Shown one piece after another: positions 8,410 to 17,077 of a stretch of 64,000 nucleotides of DNA. This DNA comes from Roseovarius mucosus (GTDB taxonomy: Bacteria > Pseudomonadota > Alphaproteobacteria > Rhodobacterales > Rhodobacteraceae), in the NCBI RefSeq assembly GCF_002080415.1, contig NZ_CP020474.1, positions 682,001-746,000 of the forward strand, given 5' to 3'. The translations under genes and the position numbers were made by a program. Positions within the stretch are counted from its first letter, which is position 1. Each line of letters starts with the position of its first letter. The notes under the pieces were generated by a model. That model ran no database searches. It was not told the origin of the DNA and worked only from the letters and a program-made list of their open reading frames with translations.

Positions 8410-9543
8410 ATGACATTCAAGACACTGGCCATCGCAGGCGCGCTCAGCCTTGCCGCCGCCACCGCGCAGGCTGATATCAAGGTCGGCATGATCACCACGC
8501 TATCGGGCGGCGGCGCAGGGCTCGGCATTGACGTGCGCGATGGCTTCATGCTGGCGCTAGAGCAATCGGGACGCAGCGATATCGAGGTGATCATCGAGGA
8601 CGATCAGCAAAAACCCGACATCGCCGTGCAACTCTCGGACAAGATGATCCAATCCGACAAGGTCGATGTGATGACGGGTATCATCTGGTCCAACCTCGCC
8701 ATGGCGGTGGTGCCCGGTGCCGTGGCCCAAGGCAAATTCTACCTCTCGCCCAATGCTGGCCCCTCGGCGCTGGCGGGGCAAGGCTGCCTGCCCAACTATT
8801 TCAACGTCGCCTGGCAGAACGACAACCTGCACGAGGCCGCGGGGGCCTATGCCAATGACGCAGGCTATAAAAACAGCTTCATCCTCGCGCCCAACTACCC
8901 GGCAGGTCAGGACGCGCTGACCGGCTACAAACGGTTCTACAAGGGCGAATTGGCGGGTGAAATCTACACCCAACTCGGCCAGACCGATTACGCCGCCGAA
9001 ATCGCCCAAATCCGCGCGAGCGGCGCTGACTCTGTGTTCTTCTTCCTGCCCGGCGGCATGGGCATCTCCTTCCTCAAGCAATATGCCGACAGCGGTGTCG
9101 GCCTGCCCGTGGTCGGCCCCGCCTTCAGCTTTGACCAAGGCATCCTTCAGGCCGTGGGCGACGCGGCCCTTGGCGTAGTCAACACATCGCAATGGTCCAA
9201 GGACATCGACAACGCAACCAACGCCGCTTTTGTCGCCAGCTTTCAGGAAAAATATGGCCGCCTGCCCTCGCTCTACGCAAGCCAAGGCTTTGACACCGCC
9301 AATCTCCTGATTTCCGCATTGGACACGGCGCAACCCTCGGATGCTGACGCCTTCCGCGCCGCCCTCAAAGCGGCCGATTTCGCCAGCACGCGCGGCGATT
9401 TCGCCTTTGGCAACAACCATCACCCGATCCAGGACATCTATGTTCGCGAGGTGATCAAAGAGGGCGACGTCTACACCAACAAGATCATTGGCGTGGCGCT
9501 AGAGGATCACGTCGACGCCTACGCCGCAGAGTGCAAGATGTAA
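8410..9543 (+). CDS. ABC transporter substrate-binding protein (LivJ/LivK-type, Peripla_BP_6)
   Basis: The 377-residue protein starts with a Sec signal peptide (about 1-22, cleavage after TAQA) and continues with DIKVGMITTLSGGGAGLG, the opening of type I periplasmic binding proteins of the branched-chain amino acid family. GGGAGEAQ-like sugar motifs are absent. A GGGA-rich ligand loop and the YASQGFDTANLL segment fit Peripla_BP_6. A good SD (GGGAGA) precedes the ATG. It lies 121 bp after the TetR gene on the same strand. No permease or ATPase genes accompany it in the window, so it is an orphan. It may capture the substrate of the adjacent catabolic operon. Confidence 0.88.
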   Translation: MTFKTLAIAGALSLAAATAQADIKVGMITTLSGGGAGLGIDVRDGFMLALEQSGRSDIEVIIEDDQQKPDIAVQLSDKMIQSDKVDVMTGIIWSNLAMAVVPGAVAQGKFYLSPNAGPSALAGQGCLPNYFNVAWQNDNLHEAAGAYANDAGYKNSFILAPNYPAGQDALTGYKRFYKGELAGEIYTQLGQTDYAAEIAQIRASGADSVFFFLPGGMGISFLKQYADSGVGLPVVGPAFSFDQGILQAVGDAALGVVNTSQWSKDIDNATNAAFVASFQEKYGRLPSLYASQGFDTANLLISALDTAQPSDADAFRAALKAADFASTRGDFAFGNNHHPIQDIYVREVIKEGDVYTNKIIGVALEDHVDAYAAECKM

Positions 9544-9552
9544 CACGCCTTT

Positions 9553-9576
9553 GGCCGGGCCGCCCATGGCCCGGCC
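9553..9576 (+). terminator. GC-rich hairpin after the substrate-binding protein gene
   Basis: GGCCGGGCC, six bases, then GGCCCGGCC form a perfect 9-bp stem nine bases after the stop codon. No T-tract follows, so it may be a weak terminator or an mRNA 3'-end stabiliser. Confidence 0.5.
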
Positions 9577-9656
9577 ACCCCCTGCATGTCGCTCTGACCC
9601 CGGTGCATGGTCGTTTGCCACCTTTCCCCCACATCAAACTCGCGGCATAGAAAGAT

Positions 9657-10532
9657 ATGACCGACTCGCACCACCCCACTCTCCCCTCGCTGCCCGGCAC
9701 CGACTGGCCCCGGATGGAACCCGGCTGGGTTTGGCTCTGTGGCGCGGGCCCCGGCGATCCCGGCCTTCTGACACTGCACGCGCTCAATGCCCTGCAACAG
9801 GCCGATGTGGTGATTTATGACGCGCTGGTGCAGGACTGCATCCTCGACTGGGCACCGCAGGCCCGCCATATCTATGCGGGCAAACGCGGCGGAAAACCTT
9901 CGGCGAAGCAGCGCGATATTTCCCTGCAACTCGTTGATCTCGCCCGCGATGGCCTGCGCGTGCTGCGCCTCAAGGGGGGCGACCCCTTTGTCTTTGGGCG
10001 CGGCGGCGAAGAGGCGCAGACGCTGGTGCAGCACGGCGTGCCCATCCGCATCATTCCGGGCATCAGCGCCGGTATCGGCGGGTTGGCCTATGCGGGCATT
10101 CCCGTGACACACCGCGACGTGAACCAATCCGTGACCTTCGTAACAGGCCACGACCAGTCCGGGCACACCCCTTCCTCGCTGAATTGGCAGGCGATTGCGC
10201 AGGGCAGTCAGGTTATCGTGATCTACATGGGCATGAAGCACGCAGGCCAGATCAGCGCGGCGCTTCTGGATGCAGGCCGCCCGGTGGATGAGCCCTGCGC
10301 CGTCGTCTCCTCCGCCACCACCCCAGATCAGCGCGTGCTGGAAACCACCCTCGGGCGCCTTGCCGCCGATATCGAGACAAGCGGCTTCGAGCCGCCTGCG
10401 ATCCTCTGCATCGGACGCTCCGTGCTCATGCGCCAAGTGCTTGACTGGCAGGGGATGCTGGCCGGTGCCGCCCCGCGTGATCTTGATCCGCTCGGGCGCG
10501 GCCTGCCCGCCGAGACCGCATGCGGGGGCTGA
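9657..10532 (+). CDS. cobA: uroporphyrinogen-III C-methyltransferase
   Basis: The 291-residue SUMT methylates uroporphyrinogen III at C2 and C7 using SAM to give precorrin-2, the branch point towards cobalamin and siroheme. Visible family motifs are VWLCGAGPGDPGLLT (SAM-binding GxGxGD), VVIYDALV, RLKGGDPFVFGRGGEEA, and PGISAGIGGLAYAGIPVTHR. It carries a roughly 25-residue N-terminal extension compared with minimal SUMTs. No CysG-type dehydrogenase domain is fused. The next gene, cobB, overlaps its 3' end by 13 bp, indicating translational coupling and a role in B12 synthesis rather than siroheme. Confidence 0.94.
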   Translation: MTDSHHPTLPSLPGTDWPRMEPGWVWLCGAGPGDPGLLTLHALNALQQADVVIYDALVQDCILDWAPQARHIYAGKRGGKPSAKQRDISLQLVDLARDGLRVLRLKGGDPFVFGRGGEEAQTLVQHGVPIRIIPGISAGIGGLAYAGIPVTHRDVNQSVTFVTGHDQSGHTPSSLNWQAIAQGSQVIVIYMGMKHAGQISAALLDAGRPVDEPCAVVSSATTPDQRVLETTLGRLAADIETSGFEPPAILCIGRSVLMRQVLDWQGMLAGAAPRDLDPLGRGLPAETACGG

Positions 10533-11785
10533 TCCTCGCTGCACCCTCGTCGGGCGCGGGGAAAACCACGCTTACCCTCGCCCTTCTGCGCCTCTTGTCT
10601 CGCGAGGGGCGGCCCGTGCGCGGTGCGAAATCCGGTCCCGATTACATCGACCCCCGCTTTCACGAGGCCGCCTGCGGCGCGCCTTGCCCCAATCTCGACG
10701 CTTGGGCCATGACGCCCGACCGCCTGCGCAGCCTTGCAGCGGGCCAAGGTCTGCTGATCATCGAGGGGGCCATGGGCCTCTTCGATGGCGCACCGCCCGA
10801 TGGGCGTGGCGCTGTGGCCGATCTCGCGCGGCATCTCAGCCTGCCCGTGGTGCTGGTGGTCGATGCAGGCCGCATGGCAGGCTCTATCGCGCCGCTTGTA
10901 GCAGGCTTTGCAGGCTTTGACGCCCGCGTGCGCGTGTCAGGCGTGATGCTCAACAACGTGGGCTCCGATCGCCACGAAGCGATGCTGCGCCGCGCCCTCG
11001 CCCCCCTTGGCCTGCCCGTTTTGGCCGCCCTCCGTCGCAACCCGGCGCTGGCGCAACCCTCGCGCCATCTGGGTCTGGTCCAGGCCAGCGAGCGCCCTGA
11101 TTTGCAACAGTTCCTCGACTCCGCCGCCGACGCGCTCGCCATGACACTCGACCGCGAAACGCTGCTTGCACTCGCCGCCCCCTTGCCCGACACCCAAGCG
11201 GCCCCGCGCCTCACCCCTCCGGCTCAGGTGATCGCCGTGGCCCAAGACCCCGCCTTTGGCTTTGCCTATCCGCATATGCTGGCCGATTGGCAGGCAGAAG
11301 GGGCGGAAATCCGTCCCTTTTCCCCACTGGCCAACGAACCCGTGCCACAAGCAGAGTTCATCTTTCTTCCCGGCGGCTACCCGGAACTGCACGCAGGCCG
11401 GATCGCCGCCAATGAAATCTTCATGCAAAGCCTCAAGAGTGCCGCACAAACCTCAGATATATATGGAGAATGTGGTGGATACATGGTTCTGGGCGACAGC
11501 CTGACCGATGCCAGCGGCACCCGGCACACCATGGCTGGCTTGTTGCCGCTAGACACGAGCTTTGCCACCCGCCGTCTCCATCTCGGCTACCGCCATCTTG
11601 CGGCGCACACCGGCCCATTTCCGGGCACATGGGCCGCGCATGAATTCCACTATGCCACCACCCTGCGCGCGGATGGCCCAACGCTGTTCACCGCAACAGA
11701 CGCCGAAGGCACAGAGCTGCCCCCAATGGGCCTCCACTCGGGCCGGGTGAGCGGCTCTTTCGCGCATCTCATCGACCGCGCCTGA
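10520..11785 (+). CDS. cobB: cobyrinate (or hydrogenobyrinate) a,c-diamide synthase
   Basis: The 421-residue enzyme performs ATP- and glutamine-dependent amidation of the a and c carboxylates of the corrin ring. The N-terminal dethiobiotin-synthetase-like domain has the P-loop APSSGAGKTTLT (about 7-18) and KSGPDYIDP. The C-terminal class I glutamine amidotransferase domain includes FLPGGYPELHA and the nucleophile-containing GECGGYMVLG. Its start lies inside cobA. In an aerobe of this type the substrate is probably hydrogenobyrinate. The rest of the cobalamin genes are not in the window. Confidence 0.94.
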   Translation: MRGLILAAPSSGAGKTTLTLALLRLLSREGRPVRGAKSGPDYIDPRFHEAACGAPCPNLDAWAMTPDRLRSLAAGQGLLIIEGAMGLFDGAPPDGRGAVADLARHLSLPVVLVVDAGRMAGSIAPLVAGFAGFDARVRVSGVMLNNVGSDRHEAMLRRALAPLGLPVLAALRRNPALAQPSRHLGLVQASERPDLQQFLDSAADALAMTLDRETLLALAAPLPDTQAAPRLTPPAQVIAVAQDPAFGFAYPHMLADWQAEGAEIRPFSPLANEPVPQAEFIFLPGGYPELHAGRIAANEIFMQSLKSAAQTSDIYGECGGYMVLGDSLTDASGTRHTMAGLLPLDTSFATRRLHLGYRHLAAHTGPFPGTWAAHEFHYATTLRADGPTLFTATDAEGTELPPMGLHSGRVSGSFAHLIDRA

Positions 11786-11828
11786 ATTACGCTTGCAGCC
11801 TGCCCGCGACGGGTCTAGCACTTCGGCC

Positions 11829-13046
11829 ATGACCGATATCGCCCTTCATCCCGACGACAGCCGCGCCAAACGCAATGTGGCCGTTCTCGTCGCAGCCCAA
11901 GCCATTTTGGGCGCGCAAATGCCGATGATCTTTGTCGTGGGTGGGCTGGCCGGGCAATCGCTCGCCTCCAACATCTGCTTCGCGACCTTGCCGATTTCCT
12001 TGATCGTGCTCGGCTCAATGCTCTCGGCTACACCGATTTCGCATCTGATGCAGCGCTATGGCCGCCGCACCGGGTTTTTCATCGGCGCAGGCGCAGGCGC
12101 GCTTGGCGGGGCCATCGGCGCCTATGGGCTTTATACCGCCTCCTTCCCGATTTTCCTTTTGGGCAGCCTCATCACCGGCACCTATATGTCAGCCCAAGGC
12201 TTCTACCGCTTTGCCGCCGCTGATACCGCCAGCGACGCCTTCCGCGCCAAGGCCATTTCCTACGTCATGGCAGGGGGCCTGCTCAGCGCCGTAATCGGCC
12301 CGCAACTGGTCAAGGCCACCTCTCAGGCCATGGTGATTCCGTTTCTGGGCACCTATCTCGCGGTCATCGCTCTCAATATCGCAGGCGCGTTCCTGTTTCT
12401 CTTGCTCGATATCCCCAAACCGCCCCAACCCGCCGTCGACGCCCCGCATGGCCGCACGCGGATGGAACTTCTGAAAACGCCGCGCATCGCCGTGGCGGTG
12501 ATCTGTGCCACCGTATCCTACGCGCTGATGAATCTGGTGATGACCTCAACGCCGCTCGCCGTGGTCGGCTGCGGCTTTGACGCGGGCAATGCGGCGGATG
12601 TGGTCACGGCGCATGTGTTGGCGATGTATATCCCCTCGTTCTTCACCGGCCATCTGATCGCCCGCTTTGGCGTGGAAAAAATCGTGGCCATTGGCCTTGT
12701 CATCCTCGCAGGCGCAGGCGCGGTGGCCTTGAACGGCGTGCATCTGGAAAACTTCTTCGTCGCCCTCATCCTCTTGGGCATCGGCTGGAATTTCGGCTTT
12801 ATCGGGGCCACCACCATGCTTGCAGGGGCCCATGAGCCTCAGGAACGTGGCCGCATGCAGGGGCTCAACGATCTTATCGTCTTTGGCGGTGTGACCTTTG
12901 CCTCCCTGTCCTCCGGTGGCCTGATGAACTGCTCCGGCGGCACGCCTGAGGCGGGCTGGACTGCGGTCAACCTCGCCATGGCCCCCTTCCTGATGCTGGC
13001 AGGCGGTGCGCTCATATGGCTGACCCTGCGCCCAAAAGAGGCCTGA
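11829..13046 (+). CDS. MFS transporter
   Basis: The protein has 405 residues from the ATG at 11829; a TTG 36 bp upstream would only add a non-conserved stretch crossing the end of the cobB spacer. It is highly hydrophobic with about 12 membrane segments. The loop between helices 2 and 3 reads HLMQRYGRRTGFFIGA, a major-facilitator signature, and the halves are separated by a polar linker around KPPQPAVDAPHGRTRM. Substrate is unknown. It follows cobB by 43 bp, so export or import linked to that operon is possible but unproven. Confidence 0.85.
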   Translation: MTDIALHPDDSRAKRNVAVLVAAQAILGAQMPMIFVVGGLAGQSLASNICFATLPISLIVLGSMLSATPISHLMQRYGRRTGFFIGAGAGALGGAIGAYGLYTASFPIFLLGSLITGTYMSAQGFYRFAAADTASDAFRAKAISYVMAGGLLSAVIGPQLVKATSQAMVIPFLGTYLAVIALNIAGAFLFLLLDIPKPPQPAVDAPHGRTRMELLKTPRIAVAVICATVSYALMNLVMTSTPLAVVGCGFDAGNAADVVTAHVLAMYIPSFFTGHLIARFGVEKIVAIGLVILAGAGAVALNGVHLENFFVALILLGIGWNFGFIGATTMLAGAHEPQERGRMQGLNDLIVFGGVTFASLSSGGLMNCSGGTPEAGWTAVNLAMAPFLMLAGGALIWLTLRPKEA

Positions 13047-13058
13047 GCAGGGGCGCAC

Positions 13059-13445
13059 ATGATAAGGCAAATCTGGCAGAGTTACCGCCGCCTGCCCCTC
13101 TGGGTTCAGCTTTGGGTCGCGCTCATCCTTGTGCCGGTCAACGCCGCTTCGCTCTTTTTTATCTCGCATCCCGCAGGCGCGTGGCTGGCGACGATGGCGG
13201 TCGGCGCGATGCTCTGCAATGGAGTGCTGATGCTGATCGAGCGCGGCTTTTCCAAGGTTATGGCACTGCCGCATATCCTCATCTGGACACCGATGCTGGG
13301 CCTGATCCTGTGGCTTTTGACCCAAGACATTACCCCGACCTACCACAACTATCTGGTGATCCTGCTGGCGGTCGATGTCTTTTCGCTGATCCTTGATGTC
13401 ATCGACAGCCGCAAATGGCTGTCAGGCGACCGCAAGATCGCCTGA
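13059..13445 (+). CDS. small integral membrane protein, unknown function
   Basis: The 128-residue protein is predicted to have about four transmembrane helices (around 17-36, 40-62, 72-90 and 98-115) with a basic N-terminus (RQIWQSYRRLP). It starts 12 bp after the MFS gene with SD-like AGCAGGGG, so it is probably co-transcribed with it. I recognise no domain. Confidence 0.7.
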   Translation: MIRQIWQSYRRLPLWVQLWVALILVPVNAASLFFISHPAGAWLATMAVGAMLCNGVLMLIERGFSKVMALPHILIWTPMLGLILWLLTQDITPTYHNYLVILLAVDVFSLILDVIDSRKWLSGDRKIA

Positions 13446-13457
13446 CACGGCGCTATG

Positions 13458-14330
13458 TCACCCAAGCTTGCGCAGCCGCGCAAACAGGCTCGACGTATCC
13501 CAGCGACCGCCGCCCATCTTCTGCACATCTTTGTAGAACTGATCCACCAGCGCCGTCACCGGTAGGCTGGCGCCAGTCTCATCGGCGGTGCTCAGGCAAA
13601 TACCCAGATCCTTGCGCATCCAATCAACGGCAAAGCCGTGGTTCCATTTGTCGTCAATCATGGTCTCATACCGGTTCGACATCTGCCAAGATCCCGCCGC
13701 CCCCTGAGAGATGACCTCGACCACCGCGCGCCCATCCAGCCCTGCCTTTTCCGCAAAGTGCAGCGCCTCGGCCAGACCCTGCACCAGACCGGCAATCGCG
13801 ATCTGATTGCACATCTTGGTCATCTGCCCGGCCCCGCTCTCGCCAATGCGACGGCAAAGCTTGGCATAGACCTGCATCACCGGCTCAGCCGCCGCATAGG
13901 CCGCCTCATCGCCGCCACACATGATCGAAAGCTGGCCTTTTTCGGCCCCCGCCTGTCCACCCGACACGGGCGCATCAACGAAATTCAGCCCCGCTGCCTT
14001 GGCCTCGGCATAAAGCTCGGCTGTAACCTTGGACGACACCGTGGTGTGATCCACAAAAACCGCGCCTGCCGCCATCCCGGCAAAGGCCCCATCGGCCCCA
14101 AGACAGACCGACCGCAGATCATCGTCATTGCCCACGCAGGCCATCACGAAATCGGCCCCTTCGGCGGCCTCGCGCGGGGTGGCGGCATGACGCCCACCAT
14201 GCTCTTTTGCCCAGGCTTCGGCCTTGGCCGCCGTGCGGTTATAGACACAGACCTCGTGCCCGGCTGCTGCCAGATGCCCCGCCATCGGATAGCCCATAAC
14301 CCCGAGCCCCAGAAACGCCAGTTTTGCCAT
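13458..14330 (-). CDS. NAD(P)-dependent oxidoreductase, 3-hydroxyisobutyrate dehydrogenase family
   Basis: The 290-residue protein begins MAKLAFLGLGVMGYPMAGHL, the GLGxMGxxMxxxL nucleotide-binding motif of beta-hydroxyacid dehydrogenases. The substrate-binding DAPVSGGQAGAEKG motif and the catalytic-lysine region GAGQMTKMCNQ follow. The start at 14330 has an SD (GAGGACAGG); an ATG 30 bp upstream lacks one. Likely substrates are 3-hydroxyisobutyrate, tartronate semialdehyde or succinic semialdehyde, and sequence alone does not distinguish these. It converges on the small membrane protein gene, with 12 bp between the stops. Confidence 0.9.
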   Translation of the reverse strand: MAKLAFLGLGVMGYPMAGHLAAAGHEVCVYNRTAAKAEAWAKEHGGRHAATPREAAEGADFVMACVGNDDDLRSVCLGADGAFAGMAAGAVFVDHTTVSSKVTAELYAEAKAAGLNFVDAPVSGGQAGAEKGQLSIMCGGDEAAYAAAEPVMQVYAKLCRRIGESGAGQMTKMCNQIAIAGLVQGLAEALHFAEKAGLDGRAVVEVISQGAAGSWQMSNRYETMIDDKWNHGFAVDWMRKDLGICLSTADETGASLPVTALVDQFYKDVQKMGGGRWDTSSLFARLRKLG

Positions 14331-14428
14331 TGTCCTGTCCTCTCCCATACTGTGTGCCATTGTCTTGCCGGGGTTTTCTGACTATCCCCGGCAGGTGATG
14401 CAAGCGGAAAATAGGGCGGTGCCGGGGC

Positions 14429-16906
14429 ATGTCAGGGCTGGTGAAATGGTTATTGCGGCTGGCAGGCGGCGCGATCCTCTTGGCCGTTCTGGCGCTGTTG
14501 GGGGCCTATTTCCTGCTGTCGCGCTCTCTGCCCGACTATGACAAGACGCTGAGCGTGCCGGGCATCACCGCCCCGGTCGAAATCGTGCGCGACAATGCGA
14601 ATGTGCCCCATATTCTGGGCCAGACGGATGCCGACAGCTTCTTTGGATTGGGCTATGCCCATGCACAGGATCGGCTGTGGCAGATGATGACGATGCGCCG
14701 CACCGTGCAAGGGCGGCTCTCAGAGGTGTTCGGCACCCGCACCGTCAAGATCGACAGCACCATGCGCCGCTTTGACCTCTACACGCTCGCGCGCCAATCT
14801 GTCGCCGTGCAGGACGCCGAAACCCTGGCCGCGCTCAAGGCCTATTCCGATGGCGTGAACGCCCGCCTGAACGAAATCAACCGCGAGGCTCTGGGGCGCG
14901 GCGCCCCCGAACAATTCCTCTTCAACGCCCCGATTGCGCCTTGGCAACCGGCTGATTCCATTGCGCTGATCAAGCTGATGGCCGTGCAGCTGTCTTCGCA
15001 TCTGGAAAACGAAGTACTCTTTGCCCGCGCGGCGCTTGCGCTGGAAAACCCTGATCGCTTGGCCGATATCATGCCACTGGCACCGGGCAGCGGCATCGCG
15101 GCCTTGCCGGAATATGCCGCCCTTTTTCCCGGTGCCACTTGGTCGCGCATCGCGCAAACGACCCCTGAAAGAGGTGATCCGCTCTCGCCCTTCAAACGCC
15201 GCGCCTTTGCCGGGGCCTCGAATGCCTTTGCCGCCGCGCCCTCGCGCTCGGCCTCGGGCGGCACGCTTCTGGCCAATGACCCGCATCTGGGCTTTTCCGC
15301 GCCGAATATCTGGTATCTCGCCCGCCTGAACCTGACATCCGGTGGCGTGATCGGTGGCACCATTCCCGGCATACCGGCCATCCTGACCGGGCGCAGCGCG
15401 CGGCTGGGTTGGGCGGTCACCTCGTCCTATCTCGACGATCAGGACCTCTATATCGAAGAGCTGAACCCCGACGATCCCAATCAATACCGCACGCCCGACG
15501 GATGGAAACCGTTTCGCACCACGCGGTCTATCGTCGAGATCAAGGATGCCGATCCCGTCACCCTGACCCTGCGCTGGACAGAGAACGGCCCCGTCCTGCC
15601 CGGCAGCCACTACAATCTGGCCGAAGTGACACCCGCAGGCCATGTGGCCGCGCTGAATTGGACCGCGCTCAGCCCAGAGGATACAACCATGTCCTCGGCC
15701 ATCGGCCTGATGCGCGCGCAATCGGTGCAGGACGCGATTGACCTCAGCCGTCTTTATATTGCGCCCTCCCAGAACCTTACCCTGGTGGACCAAAGCACGA
15801 TCGCCATGCGTACCATCGGGGCAATGCCTCGCCGTGACGCCCGCCATGAGAGCGAGGGGCGGATGCCCGCGCGCGGCTGGCTGCCGGAAAACCGCTGGCA
15901 GGGCACGCTGCCCTTTGCCGCAAATCCCGAATTCGTGGCCCCCTCTGGCGGCATCCTTGGCAATACCAACAACAAGGTCGTTGATCGCCCCTTTCCCATG
16001 CATGTGAGCCACCTCTGGGGTGATACCCAGCGGGTCCATCGCTGGCGCAGGCTCATGCAGGGGCGAGAGGTGCATACCCGCGAAAGCTTTATCGAGGCAC
16101 AACTCGACACCGTCAGCTTTACCGCCCGCTCGCTTTTGCCTCTGATTGGTGCCGATCTGTGGTTTACCGGCGAATCCGCCCCCGAAGGCACGCCCGAACG
16201 CCTGCGCCAACGCGCGCTCACCATGCTTGCCGACTGGAACGGCGAAATGAACGAACATCTGCCCGAGCCGCTGCTTTACGCCGCGTGGATGCGCGCGCTG
16301 ATGGACCGGCTCATTCGCGATGACTTGGGCCCCCTCTCGCGAGAGTTTGACCACCCTGATCCGATCTTCATTGAACGGGTATTCCGCAATGTCGATGGCG
16401 CCGCCGACTGGTGCGATGTCAAGCAATCAGCGGCGATTGAGACCTGCACGGATACCGCCCGCATGGCGCTCGACGATGCGCTGATCTGGATTTCCGAGCG
16501 CTATGGCCAATCCCTCGAAAGCCTGCGTTGGGGCGACGCGCATCAGGCGACCCATGACCATCAAGTGCTGGGAGACGTGCCGCTCCTGCGCCATTTCGTC
16601 AACATCCGCCAATCCACCTCGGGCGGCGACAATACGCTCCTGCGCGGGCGCACGCGTGGCGGCAACGGGCCGGACCCGTTCCACAACGTGCATGGGGCAG
16701 GGTATCGCGGGGTCTATGACTTTGCCGATCCCGATAGCAGCGTCTTTATCATCGCCACCGGCCAATCAGGGCATTTCCTCAGCCGCTATTACGACAACCT
16801 GTCGCAACTCTGGCGGCGCGGCGAGTATATCCCGATGTCGCTCGATCCTGATCTGGCGCGCGCGGCCTCAGTGGGTATCACCACCCTGCTCCCCACAGAT
16901 CAATAA
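14429..16906 (+). CDS. penicillin acylase-family (Ntn hydrolase) protein
   Basis: The 825-residue precursor begins with a hydrophobic segment (about 5-30) that anchors or exports it. An alpha-chain-like region carries VEIVRDNANVPHI and GLGYAHAQDRLWQM. A spacer follows, then GASNAF, where Ser264 is the expected N-terminal nucleophile exposed by self-cleavage. Downstream are LLANDPHLG and the conserved NTNNKVVDRPFP. This is the layout of penicillin/cephalosporin/acyl-homoserine-lactone acylases. The physiological substrate is unknown. It stands alone between two unrelated genes. Confidence 0.9.
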   Translation: MSGLVKWLLRLAGGAILLAVLALLGAYFLLSRSLPDYDKTLSVPGITAPVEIVRDNANVPHILGQTDADSFFGLGYAHAQDRLWQMMTMRRTVQGRLSEVFGTRTVKIDSTMRRFDLYTLARQSVAVQDAETLAALKAYSDGVNARLNEINREALGRGAPEQFLFNAPIAPWQPADSIALIKLMAVQLSSHLENEVLFARAALALENPDRLADIMPLAPGSGIAALPEYAALFPGATWSRIAQTTPERGDPLSPFKRRAFAGASNAFAAAPSRSASGGTLLANDPHLGFSAPNIWYLARLNLTSGGVIGGTIPGIPAILTGRSARLGWAVTSSYLDDQDLYIEELNPDDPNQYRTPDGWKPFRTTRSIVEIKDADPVTLTLRWTENGPVLPGSHYNLAEVTPAGHVAALNWTALSPEDTTMSSAIGLMRAQSVQDAIDLSRLYIAPSQNLTLVDQSTIAMRTIGAMPRRDARHESEGRMPARGWLPENRWQGTLPFAANPEFVAPSGGILGNTNNKVVDRPFPMHVSHLWGDTQRVHRWRRLMQGREVHTRESFIEAQLDTVSFTARSLLPLIGADLWFTGESAPEGTPERLRQRALTMLADWNGEMNEHLPEPLLYAAWMRALMDRLIRDDLGPLSREFDHPDPIFIERVFRNVDGAADWCDVKQSAAIETCTDTARMALDDALIWISERYGQSLESLRWGDAHQATHDHQVLGDVPLLRHFVNIRQSTSGGDNTLLRGRTRGGNGPDPFHNVHGAGYRGVYDFADPDSSVFIIATGQSGHFLSRYYDNLSQLWRRGEYIPMSLDPDLARAASVGITTLLPTDQ

Positions 16907-16923
16907 TCGCGACATGAGCACAA

Positions 16924-16949
16924 CTGCGCAGGGCTCGCCGCCTGCGCAG
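16924..16949 (+). terminator. hairpin after the acylase gene
   Basis: CTGCGCAGG, an eight-base loop and CCTGCGCAG form a 9-bp stem 17 bases after the acylase stop. A run of six T lies about 24 bases further on, too far for a textbook intrinsic terminator, but the position suits a transcript end. Confidence 0.45.
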
Positions 16950-17077
16950 CCTTCACCCAGATATTTTTTCCATCCGTTCGGAACCACAGCACACCTCCTG
17001 CGTTGATCTCTCAAGCGCGCATTTGGCGCGTTGATGCAAACCGCAGGATGGATCCTGCAGAAACGGAGGACGATATG

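Noticed and set aside
9544..9656. Cobalamin riboswitch upstream of cobA
   Set aside because: The 113-bp gap is mostly a GC hairpin and too short; no B12 box was found.
14720..16426. 568-codon minus-strand frame opposite the acylase gene
   Set aside because: Antisense shadow with no family features.
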